DNA from: Aspidiotus rigidus
Lineage: Eukaryota; Arthropoda; Insecta; Hemiptera; Diaspididae
DNA: 64,000 nucleotides
Assembly: GCA_035079385.1 (NCBI GenBank)
Contig: JAVHKY010000003.1
Span: 21,839,501 to 21,903,500 of the forward strand
Direction of reading: 5' to 3'
In this document: positions 24,803 to 34,021 of the stretch, piece after piece
Layout: each line of letters starts with the position of its first letter
How positions within the stretch are numbered: position 1 is the stretch's first letter
Translations under genes and position numbers: made by a program
Notes under the pieces: generated by a model
What the model saw: the letters and a program-made list of their open reading frames with translations, nothing else
Database searches by the model: none
What the model was told of the DNA's origin: nothing

Positions 24803-25527
24803 GAGAAATATACTCAAAGAGAGTAACAAACAAATACAAGAACCGCACAATAATATAAACAAACCGAGCGCTTTCGACTAAACAGTCATTCTCACGGTAT
24901 AGAAAGCGACTGAACCCAACACCAACGAGAACAAGAAACAACGAACGAGGAGGTCATGACTGAACCAGCGAGTCATCGAAATGTAAATCATTCTCATAGA
25001 CTAATTCAATCAATCCCTCCTCAGGAATGTACCTGTTCACCACGGTAATGTCTTTAATATTTCGGTGACGATGAATTTCAATTTCTTCTAAAGCTAAGCG
25101 CCTAAAATAAGATTTTTCCCTGTGGAGGAGAACTTCGGATCCCTCTTTGAGGCTATGACCGCATTCGATTAAGTGGTCAGCAAACGCCGACTCCCCTACT
25201 TTTCTTTTTTCCCATGCTTTTCTATGTTCATCAACTCTAATTTTGAATTGACGGCTAGTCATCCCTATGTACACACTCGGGCAATCACCACAGGCCACCC
25301 TATAAACACCCTCCCTCTCGGCCATCGGAATCGGATCCTTTAACTTGACCAAGAGGCTCTTCACCGTATTGGTACTATAAAACGCCGGTCGGAAACCAAA
25401 GGGACGGAGGACACGGCTCACCTCCGAAGAAAACTTCCCCAAAAACGGCATCCTAATCCACCTTAATAATAAAGAAACTTTACAGAGATGCACATAAAAT
25501 TATATTTTCCAAGGGAGAAAATACAAG

Positions 25528-25574
25528 GTAGACGCACGTTTCGCGACGACGTTAGAACGCCGCATCATCAGTAC
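25528..25574 (-). ncRNA. Hammerhead ribozyme motif, inverted left arm of PLE-B
   Basis: Exact reverse-complement counterpart of the motif at 27916-27962, carried by the inverted 419-bp arm: CTGATGA, a GCGGCG/CGTCGC stem II, GAAA and a GTC triplet. It would be transcribed only from the minus strand. Confidence 0.75.
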
Positions 25575-25923
25575 AAATGAACATCAAAAGCACGATACAA
25601 AAGTGAAACAAACAGAATAAAACGAATTACTCATACGATGGTATTATCATGTCCCGCATTCCTGTAGACACGTGTAATGAAGTTGGGGTAATTCATACAC
25701 GTATCATTGAGCAGCTGATTCGGATTATTTTTAATTTTTATGATCTCGATCTCTTCGAGCTTATCAAGGGTGCGGCTTTTTGGACACCTATGTAAGAGGG
25801 AGGTGCCATTATTCCTATCAAAAGAATGATCAGATTCGAAAAGGTGGTTAGCAAAAGCACTTTTATTATTATCATCTTTATGGTTTTAAACACGCCCTCC
25901 CTCCCCCTACAAATAATGATAAA

Positions 25924-27859
25924 TTGAAGGCCATTATTACTGCGGATATGGCTGCCGGGCTCCGCAAGTATGAGGAGATAGATATTCCCGGGCTTAAGTC
26001 CATCCTAAACGATTCGTCTTTGGTTCCAAAAATTGATCGTAATACTAAACGTACTATTGATGCTCTTCGTGCTAAAATTAAGGATAATGGTCTCGTCCTT
26101 GCTAGAGCTGATAAAGGTAGTACTACCATCCTCCTTAATAGGAGTACTTACATCGAAAAAGTTGAGTTGTTTCTCACCGCTAATAAAGCGGTCATCGAGG
26201 ATGGCTTTGATATTGTCCGGTGTCGGCTTCGTATTAAGGAGCTTATAAGTAATTCTAAGTTTATTATCCCTAATCGCTCCAAGCGTTACCTTATTGATAG
26301 TTCCATGAACCCGGCCACGCCTCAATTGTACGGTCATATTAAGATTCATAAAGAGGGTCACCCTATCCGACCTATTGTTTCCTATTTTTCTAGTCCTGCC
26401 TTTCGTCTTTCGCAGTTTCTATATGTTTGGTTCAAAACTAATGCTACGTTCACTTCTACGTACTCTCTAAGGAACTCCGATGACCTCTTTCAACGGCTTA
26501 ATGCTATCAAGCACCTCCCTCCTAACGCTCGGCTCCTTTCTTTTGACGTCACGAGCATGTATACTAGAATTCCCGTTGCTCTCGCTCTTAAACGTGTTGG
26601 TCGCATTCTTACTGATTCTGGGTTCGACTCAGCTACTGTCACTGAGTTCATTCAGTTGCTCAAAGCTTGTCTCGATGATAATATATGTGCCTTCAATGGT
26701 CACACCTATAGGTTTCGCGACGGTTTACAAATGGGCGCCCCTCTCAGCTCCCTCATTGCTGATATTTACCTTAACGCCTTGGAAATTTATATGTTTAACA
26801 ACTCTCCTTATACTGTATGTTCGATGTCGCTTTTTGGGGAAGATACGTAGATGACGTCCTCTGCGTCTATACGGGCTCTCATACCTCCCTCGAATCTCTT
26901 TTTCGTACTCTCAATGAGTTCCATCCCAATACGGAGTTTACTCTGGAAATGGGAGGCCAAACTATTAATTTTCTGGATCTCACCATTACCTTGAATTACG
27001 ATGGTGCTCCTAATACTCTCTTCACTTATAATATTTTCAGAAAGGCGACCGCCACCTCCACTACTATCAGAGGCGACTCCTTCCACCCCCACTCTCATAA
27101 ATATTCGGCGTACCTGAGTATGATCCATCGCGCTCTCTCTGTCCCTCTTAGTGATAATAGTTTCAAGAACGAGGTCACTACCATAAAGCATATTGCCAAA
27201 GTTAACAATGTTCGCATTGATGTTGATAAAATTATTAAACGTAAGAAGTTTATTTTGGCTAGAGACCATCTTACCACCCTTCAGGCCGTTCATACTCCTA
27301 CTAATTCTTCTCATGATGATCTCCGTTGGATTAAACAACCTTTCATTGGCAACGCTTCTTATAAAATTGCCAGTATTTTGCGGAAAGTAGGTTACCGTAC
27401 TGCTTTCTACTCCTGCTACAGGCTGAGATCACTGTCCCAATTAAAGGATCCTGTCCCTATGTTCGACCAGAGTGGTGTTTATCGTTTAAATTGTTCCGAT
27501 TGTAATGGTGTTTACATCGGACAGACTGGTAGGGCTTTATCGGCTCGAGCCAAAGAGCACGAAACTGCGTGGAGGTCAAAATTAAAAAACAAAAAAAAAA
27601 TAATCCGAATAAAGATGATAATAATAAAAGTGCTTTTGCTAACCACCTTTTCGAATCTGATCATTCTTTTGATAGGAATAATGGCACCTCCCTCTTACAT
27701 AGGTGTCCAAAAAGCCGCACCCTTGATAAGCTCGAAGAGATCGAGATCATAAAAATTAAAAATAATCCGAATCAGCTGCTCAATGATACGTGTATGAATT
27801 ACCCCAACTTCATTACACGTGTCTACAGGAATGCGGGACATGATAATACCATCGTATGA
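25924..27859 (+). pseudogene. PLE-B RT and GIY-YIG endonuclease, two frameshifts
   Basis: Three overlapping frames (25924-26850, 26817-27752, 27569-27859) together give a nearly full PLE protein. The first holds the RT N-terminal region (LARADKGSTTILLN), GHIKIHKEGHPIRPIVSY, motif A LLSFDVTSMYTRIP (about residue 205) and QMGAPLSSLIADIY. The second begins just before the catalytic WGRYVDDVL box and holds the GIY-YIG start GVYRLNCSDCNGVYIGQTGR. The third carries the nuclease C-terminus (FANHLFESDHSF ... EEIEIIKI). The first break is near 26817-26850, and the second lies in an A-rich run near 27585-27600. All catalytic motifs are intact, so the frameshifts are probably young. Confidence 0.9.
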
Positions 27860-27915
27860 GTAATTCGTTTTATTCTGTTTGTTTCACTTTTGTATCGTGC
27901 TTTTGATGTTCATTT

Positions 27916-27962
27916 GTACTGATGATGCGGCGTTCTAACGTCGTCGCGAAACGTGCGTCTAC
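27916..27962 (+). ncRNA. Hammerhead ribozyme motif in PLE-B 3' region
   Basis: CTGATGA (27919-27925) is followed by T, stem II GCGGCG/CGTCGC (one G-U pair), GAAA (27948-27951), a two-pair stem III AC/GT closing a GTGC loop, and a GTC cleavage triplet at 27957-27959. The first three bases after the cleavage site (TAC) pair with GTA just before the core, giving a short stem I. All conserved core bases are present. Hammerheads are established in PLE pLTRs. Confidence 0.85.
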
Positions 27963-29132
27963 CTTGTATTTTCTCCCTTGGAAAATATAATTTTATGTGC
28001 ATCTCTGTAAAGTTTCTTTATTATTAAGTATGACGAGTTGCAAAGACCACATTTTATTTATCCTAATCCACCGTTTACGCCTATCAAGATGCAACTGGCG
28101 GGGGAGGGAGGTAGTTGAGTCGAGACTTTTTCTTGTAAGTCTCCTACGGACCATGAGGTCAATGTCCACTTTGACCTGATTCACTGTAGCCAAGTGCTTT
28201 ATCGTCACGAGTTCCTTATTAAACGCTACCTCACTCAAGGGGATCTGAGTGAGGCGATGTATTAAACTATTAAATGTGGCAACTTTATGGGCAAAAGGTA
28301 CGAAAGACGACCCGTGGATAGTAATATCGGTCGAAGTACTTTTCCGGTAAATACCGAAATCATGGACACCGTCAATGACGGATATGGTTATGTCCAAAAA
28401 ATTTATTGATAAGCCGCCAACTTCAAGAGTGAACTTGATGGACGGATATAAACTATTTAAATAAGCGAGAAACTCACTAAGGAGCTCCGCGGGACCGGTC
28501 CACGCACACAATATGTCTTCCACGTACCTATGCCAATAGAAAACGTGATTCAAAAACACCTGGCCCGAGGAAAACAGGTCGACCTCAAATTTAGACATAA
28601 AAACCTCCGAAATAAGAGAGCCTAAGGGGGAACCAATAGGGATCCCTACCTCCTCAGGGAACTCGAAATATTTATCATCAAACTTACAAAAATTAGGTGA
28701 CCAACAGGCGTTCAAAAGGTCGAAAAATTCACCAAATTCATTATGAGGAGTACCACATTCTACGAGCAGTTTGCCTATTTGTTGCATAGTGGTAGCCTTG
28801 GGAATGTTAGGAAAAAGCCCAACGACATCAAACGAGCACAGAATAGAACCCGGAGGAAGGATTGTGTCCTTCAATTTTTCAGCCAGGGCGCTCGAATTCT
28901 TTACTGAATAGGGAGACTCAACTTCTACACGAGCTTTGAACCATCCATCGAGGAACTTGGCGAGGGAGTATGTAGGGGAGGAAACAAACGAAACAACCGG
29001 CCGCATCGGCACATTTTCTTTGTGTACCTTCGGCAACCCGTAAAGGAGGGGAGGAGCGGGATTCGGCTCCAAGATAGCTTTCTTTAGAGATGGGCTCTTA
29101 ATGATTACCTCACTACCATTAATAAGTTTCCT

Positions 29133-31301
29133 TTTTTCCGGCTGTCTAGGCTACTCCACCACGGTGAGTTCGATCCATTTATTCATTCCATAAATGAGGT
29201 TTGTCGTGAATTTGAGTTGAAACTAAAAGAAAAGAAAAATCGGAAGCTTACTTCCCTCCTAAGTTCTAAGATGAGGGACGACGACTTAGATCTAGGTGAC
29301 GATGGAATTATCCAACAGTTTCAGCCCCGTGTCATAAATCATAGTAACACGGAGTTCAACCGTGATGAGATGACACTCCTGGAGAAGGGATTGAAGTTCG
29401 GGCTCCCCCCTCTAAAAAACCAGGAGACGTTGGCAAATGTTGTAGCTGATTTAGCTATAAAAATCGGCCCTGGTGTAAATACCCAGAAAAAATGTGCGGA
29501 AATTGTTCGTAACACCCCCCTCCCTCGCATAAGTGAAGCAGGGAGTGAATTGATAGTGGGCCTGAGGAGGAAGATTAAGGAGGAAAAGCTAGCTATTACC
29601 AAAGCTGACAAAGGGAATGCTGTCGTAGTGATGAATAAGGCTTCCTACGTCTCTAAGGTTTACGAGGTACTTGGCCAATGTGGGGCTAAGGAGGCCCCCC
29701 TCTTCGATTTTCCAAAATTCGTTAAAGAGGCTAGGAAACTTATTAATGGTAGTGAGGTAATCATTAAGAGCCCATCTCTAAAGAAAGCTATCTTGGAGCC
29801 GAATCCCGCTCCTCCCCTCCTTTACGGGTTGCCGAAGGTACACAAAGAAAATGTGCCGATGCGGCCGGTTGTTTCGTTTGTTTCCTCCCCTACATACTCC
29901 CTCGCTAAGTTCCTCGATGGATGGTTCAAAGCTCGTGTAGAGGTTGAGTCTCCCTATTCAGTAAAGAATTCGAGCGCCCTGGCTGAAAAATTGAAGGACA
30001 CAATCCTTCCTCCGGGTTCTATTCTGTGCTCGTTTGATGTCGTTGGGCTTTTTCCTAACATTCCCAAGGCTACCACTATGCAACAAATAGGCAAACTGCT
30101 CGTAGAATGTGGTACTCCTCATAATGAATTTGGTGAATTTTTCGACCTTTTGAACGCCTGTTGGTCACCTAATTTTTGTAAGTTTGATGATAAATATTTC
30201 GAGTTCCCTGAGGAGGTAGGGATCCCTATTGATTCCCCCTTAGGCTCTCTTATTTCGGAGGTTTTTATGTCTAAATTTGAGGTCGACCTGTTTTCCTCGG
30301 GCCAGGTGTTTTTGAATCACGTTTTCTATTGGCATAGGTACGTGGAAGACATATTGTGTGCGTGGACCGGTCCCGCGGAGCTCCTTAGTGAGTTTCTCGC
30401 TTATTTAAATAGTTTATATCCGTCCATCAAGTTCACTCTTGAAGTTGGCGGCTTATCAATAAATTTTTTGGACATAACCATATCCGTCATTGACGGTGTC
30501 CATGATTTCGGTATTTACCGGAAAAGTACTTCGACCGATATTACTATCCACGGGTCGTCTTTCGTACCTTTTGCCCATAAAGTTGCCACATTTAATAGTT
30601 TAATACATCGCCTCACTCAGATCCCCTTGAGTGAGGTAGCGTTTAATAAGGAACTCGTGACGATAAAGCACTTGGCTAGAGTGAATCAGGTCAAAGTGGA
30701 CATTGACCTCATGGTCCGTAGGAGACTTACAAGAAAAAGTCTCGACTCAACTACCTCCCTCCCCCGCCAGTTGCATCTTGATAGGCGTAAACGGTGGATT
30801 AGGATGCCGTTTTTGGGGAAGTTTTCTTCGGAGGTGAGCCGTGTCCTCCGTCCCTTTGGTTTCCGACCGGCGTTTTATAGTACCAATACGGTGAAGAGCC
30901 TCTTGGTCAAGTTAAAGGATCCGATTCCGATGGCCGAGAGGGAGGGTGTTTATAGGGTGGCCTGTGGTGATTGCCCGAGTGTGTACATAGGGATGACTAG
31001 CCGTCAATTCAAAATTAGAGTTGATGAACATAGAAAAGCATGGGAAAAAAGAAAAGTAGGGGAGTCGGCGTTTGCTGACCACTTAATCGAATGCGGTCAT
31101 AGCCTCAAAGAGGGATCCGAAGTTCTCCTCCACAGGGAAAAATCTTATTTTAGGCGCTTAGCTTTAGAAGAAATTGAAATTCATCGTCACCGAAATATTA
31201 AAGACATTACCGTGGTGAACAGGTACATTCCTGAGGAGGGATTGATTGAATTAGTCTATGAGAATGATTTACATTTCGATGACTCGCTGGTTCAGTCATG
31301 A
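29133..31301 (+). CDS. PLE-A plus copy: reverse transcriptase with GIY-YIG endonuclease
   Basis: The frame is open from the junction at about 29136 to the stop at 31301 without a break. The first in-frame start in the usual sense is unclear, and the element looks 5'-truncated. Counting from 29217 the protein has 694 residues: ADKGNAVVVMNK near 135, LPKVHKENVPMRPVVSF near 205, motif A CSFDVVGLFPNIP near 272, GIPIDSPLGSLISE near 334, the catalytic box RYVEDIL near 373, a linker with RWIRMPFLGKFS near 525, and the GIY-YIG nuclease GVYRVACGDCPSVYIG near 575. RT copies RNA onto nicked DNA and the GIY-YIG domain makes the nick. Two oddities suggest reduced activity: the motif Gly is Asp here but Gly in the minus copy, and the YxDD box is YVED in both copies. 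Confidence 0.9.
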   Translation, partial: FFRLSRLLHHGEFDPFIHSINEVCREFELKLKEKKNRKLTSLLSSKMRDDDLDLGDDGIIQQFQPRVINHSNTEFNRDEMTLLEKGLKFGLPPLKNQETLANVVADLAIKIGPGVNTQKKCAEIVRNTPLPRISEAGSELIVGLRRKIKEEKLAITKADKGNAVVVMNKASYVSKVYEVLGQCGAKEAPLFDFPKFVKEARKLINGSEVIIKSPSLKKAILEPNPAPPLLYGLPKVHKENVPMRPVVSFVSSPTYSLAKFLDGWFKARVEVESPYSVKNSSALAEKLKDTILPPGSILCSFDVVGLFPNIPKATTMQQIGKLLVECGTPHNEFGEFFDLLNACWSPNFCKFDDKYFEFPEEVGIPIDSPLGSLISEVFMSKFEVDLFSSGQVFLNHVFYWHRYVEDILCAWTGPAELLSEFLAYLNSLYPSIKFTLEVGGLSINFLDITISVIDGVHDFGIYRKSTSTDITIHGSSFVPFAHKVATFNSLIHRLTQIPLSEVAFNKELVTIKHLARVNQVKVDIDLMVRRRLTRKSLDSTTSLPRQLHLDRRKRWIRMPFLGKFSSEVSRVLRPFGFRPAFYSTNTVKSLLVKLKDPIPMAEREGVYRVACGDCPSVYIGMTSRQFKIRVDEHRKAWEKRKVGESAFADHLIECGHSLKEGSEVLLHREKSYFRRLALEEIEIHRHRNIKDITVVNRYIPEEGLIELVYENDLHFDDSLVQS

Positions 31302-31354
31302 CCTCCTCGTTCGTTGTTTCTTGTTCTCGTTGGTGTTGGGTTCAGTCGCTTTCT

Positions 31355-31395
31355 ATACCGTGAGAATGACTGTTTAGTCGAAAGCGCTCGGTTTG
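31355..31395 (+). ncRNA. Hammerhead-like motif in PLE-A 3' UTR
   Basis: GTGAGAATGACTGTTTAGTC is followed directly by GAAAGCGCTCGG. The layout (TGANGA-like core, a T, stem II GACT/AGTC with loop GTTT, GAAA, short palindromic stem III) parallels the two clear PLE hammerheads in this window, but the core reads TGAGAA rather than TGATGA. A reverse-complement copy lies near 24858-24898. Probably a derived or inactive ribozyme. Confidence 0.45.
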
Positions 31396-31689
31396 TTTAT
31401 ATTATTGTGCGGTTCTTGTATTTGTTTGTTACTCTCTTTGAGTATATTTCTCCTTCAAAGTACTACCACAGACAATTGTAATTGAAAGAAACACTGTACT
31501 GCCCCTCAACCGCTGTACAAGGGCCATTATTACGACCGTACTTGTATGATGAACGTTGTCAGTGCTGAATCACTTTTGTTTTTTTTATTTTATTTCTACA
31601 AGCTTTTAAGCTACACTTTGGGCTATTAGCTTGATACACAGTATTACATTAAACTTTAAAGGTACAGTCTAATTTTTACTATAATTAAA

Positions 31690-32340
31690 GGTTTTAAAGT
31701 AGAGAGAAAAGTTCAGCTGAGGTTAGGTATTGTATGAGTTCTGTGTATGAGGTATCATTTTTGAGTGCCTGTGTTCTAGAGTGGGGTATGTTTAGTGAGT
31801 TTTGTAAAGTTGTATGTTCAGGGTATGTAAAAATATGGTTTATGTCTATTGTATTGAAGAGACATTTTGGACAGTTGGGTGGTTCTGAACGTGAAAGAAG
31901 GTGGGTGAGTCGGGTGTGTCCTATTCTGAGGCGGGTTAGAACGGATGTAGGGTCACGGTGTTGAAATTGGTTGAGTCTTTGGCTGCTTTGTCTACTACAT
32001 CGCTCTGTTTTAGTCCGATGTGTGAAGGAATCCACACCAGGGTTATGGATGATGTAGCTTGTGTTATGATGTTGATGATAGTGCGGATTCTTTGAATATA
32101 ATGGGGTTTTGCGAGAAGATATTTTGGATGGCTGAAAATGATGATAACGAGTCTGTAATTATAATAGATAATGTTTATTTTGAGCGAAAGTGGTTATTTT
32201 TTCTAGGCATTTGAGGATCGCGAAAAGTTCTGCAGTGTATACTGATGAAAGTTGAAAAGAGAATTATTGATCGAGAAGACTATCTCAGTTTTATTGTGAC
32301 GTTTTGAATCGTCTGTAAAACAAAGGATGTGTGAGTGGTG
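31690..32340 (-). pseudogene. Non-LTR retrotransposon fragment: RNase H and tail
   Basis: The minus strand reads FTDDSKRHNKTEIVFSI (RNase H start) and, after breaks, SVLTRLRIGHTRLTHLLSRS followed by EPPNCPKCLFNTIDINHIF, a CxxC...H zinc-like tail, and ends ...SAELFSLL-stop. The order is typical of the C-terminus of RNase H-bearing non-LTR elements. It abuts a plus-strand fragment of related type at 32345, giving tail-out orientation. Confidence 0.8.
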
Positions 32341-32344
32341 GTTT

Positions 32345-33540
32345 TTAAAGAAATTTTTAAGTTTGCAAAGAGCTGAGAGGCTCCTGCAGGAAAATCTTGA
32401 TCGAATTTCTTCTTGGGCCTCTACGCGAGGTTTTCGTTTCTCAGAAATTAAAACAACTCTGGTTTTATTCCAAAAAAATTTTCACGTCCCATACCTCAAG
32501 CTCCCCTACCCATTTACAACTTCAAAAAGAATCTCCGTACTTCCTCTAAATTTCTCAGAATTACCTTTGACCGCAGAACTTCTTTCGTTTATAAATCACA
32601 TCAAGTTACCAAGAGCAAAAAGTCTCAATTCTATGAACATCCTCAAATACCCAACCTCATCCTTGCACTGGATGTACTCATAAACTTCTTCTCAAACTGT
32701 ACAAAAGCTTAATTTGCTGTCAACTAGACTACGACGCAATCTAGTAAATCTTGCCTGGAATTATTAGATACAATGCCATGGCCTTCGGTGCACTACATTC
32801 CTTTTCTGAGCTGAAGCGGGAGAATTCTCTTCAAGTACCGCTCCCTTACGCTCAAGTGCTAATTTTCTTGCGTCCACAGCCTAACTCCCTCAGCTTCCAA
32901 TCTACGCGTCCGTATTCTGCCGACATGATTCCCTCCTCCTTCCTCTCGAATCTCAACAACGTGAATACGCTAAATTAAACCCTATCACATCATCCACCTC
33001 TGCGCGACTAGCTCCTACTCCTCTCCCAGTTATCTGACTAGAACAACCTCATATTCCCAAAACCCGCAATTTTACCGACAAATCTTTAGAGATATTATAT
33101 TCACCGAATTTCTAATCTATTAAATCTGTTTTACCGGCGGATCTAAATCTAGACCCAAAACTGGATAGACGTACTCGATCCAAGGCGTCATGATCAGTTA
33201 CCGATTGAGTAATACTGCCTCCATGTAAACGCCAAAACTGAACGCTTTATACTCTTGTCTTTCTCATCTCGATCTTCTCACTTCTCAGCTCCAAGTCCTA
33301 CTGTTGACTGATTTACTTTCATCTCTCCTGGCTATGCCGGACCCTTTAGTTCGAGGCATTCATTCACTTTTGTAGACATTAATATCATCTACCTCAACAT
33401 TAGTCTTTCCTTTCAGGGCCAAATTCCCAGAAAATGACGCGGTTTGACTTGTCGCCAAAGACTTTTTCGCTTCTCACAAAATTTCTGATCTGTCTACAAC
33501 CTCAAAAACTATTACTCACAGGTGATCGACCATCGTAAAC
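32345..33540 (+). pseudogene. Non-LTR retrotransposon fragment: RT fingers/thumb to RNase H
   Basis: The plus strand begins within RT: RLLQENLDRISSWASTRGFR then FSEIKTTLVLFQKN, the usual W...GF.FS..KT..I.F sequence after the YADD box. Then come thumb sequence (RLRRNLVNLAWN), a decayed RNase H, and FPENDAV-LVAKDFFASHKISD near 33430. The gene is broken by many stops. The same RNase H-to-tail sequences occur in the 55.6-58.6 kb duplication. Confidence 0.75.
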
Positions 33541-33692
33541 GAGATGATCCCATCTTCTAACCTCACTGATGCGTTTTACAGTAAGTTTCAGGAATTGAAA
33601 AATGATGAATGCGAGGAGTAATGACTGTGTGTTTTCAAGTATTTTCATTTGTACTTCTTGTACGACTGCGACTCTTTGTGTTAGTATCTGTC

Positions 33693-34021
33693 TGTTTGGG
33701 TAGATTTCAACTTCAAGTAAATTAAAATCAGTCAATAAGACAACGGAAAGTGGACTGTATTAAAGAAATATTTACACGCGCAATGTACAGTTATTATACA
33801 AAATAATTACAATCGGTCGGTTTGAGATTCGGAAAAAATACGGCACTTACTCGTACAAAGACTGCACTGTACGCGAGCATACGTATACGGTAACTGAGAA
33901 AAGATATATACAATACGAATATGTACAATATGTACAAAGTATAAGAAAAACCCTAATCGGTCGAATGGATAGAATAATACGGTAGATAGGTATATTCTTT
34001 TAGCCTATAATAGACAAAACA
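33693..34021 (-). repeat. BEL-A 3' LTR
   Basis: 329 bp, read as base-for-base identical to 42542-42870. The polyprotein frame runs into it, ending at 34000. Confidence 0.95.

Larger units (their letters stand above)
25463..28060 (+). mobile_element. PLE-B: Penelope-like element nested in PLE-A
   Basis: The insertion is flanked by the duplication TCCTAATCCACC (25451-25462 and 28061-28072), which occurs once in the uninterrupted PLE-A copy. Its left end 25463-25881 is a 419-bp inverted copy of its right end 27609-28027. A 33-bp tail (28028-28060) exists only on the right. This is the pLTR-plus-tail organisation described for Penelope elements. Protein similarity to PLE-A is clear but low, so it is a different family. 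Confidence 0.92.
24954..29132 (-). pseudogene. PLE-A minus-strand copy, split by PLE-B
   Basis: The RT part is 29132-28061 and the GIY-YIG part 25462-24954. They were continuous before PLE-B inserted just after the codons for RRKRWIR. Compared with the plus copy it is 5'-truncated at the position equivalent to 29740, so it starts within the RT N-terminal region. It keeps the canonical Gly in the RT motif GIPIGSPLG (the plus copy has Asp) and shares the YVED variant of the catalytic YxDD box. The C-terminus (GVYRVACGDCPSVYIG, then H and E residues of the nuclease) matches the plus copy. The insertion makes it non-coding as a unit. Confidence 0.9.
24752..31462. mobile_element. PLE-A insertion: head-to-head inverted Penelope-like pair with nested PLE-B
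   Basis: The whole insertion is bounded by a 12-bp direct duplication TCCTTCAAAGTA (24752-24763 and 31451-31462). Inside, 24764-24802 is a 39-bp unique tail. 24803-29132 is a minus-strand copy interrupted by PLE-B, and 29133-31450 is a plus-strand copy. The 3' halves of the two copies are near identical, meeting 5' to 5' at 29132/29133. Inverted partial copies, a short one-sided tail and truncated 5' ends are established features of Penelope-like elements, which prime on nicked target DNA and encode RT plus GIY-YIG endonuclease. Confidence 0.9.

Noticed and set aside
26808..27338. 176-codon minus-strand frame opposite PLE-B
   Set aside because: It lies antisense to conserved RT sequence whose motifs are clear on the plus strand.
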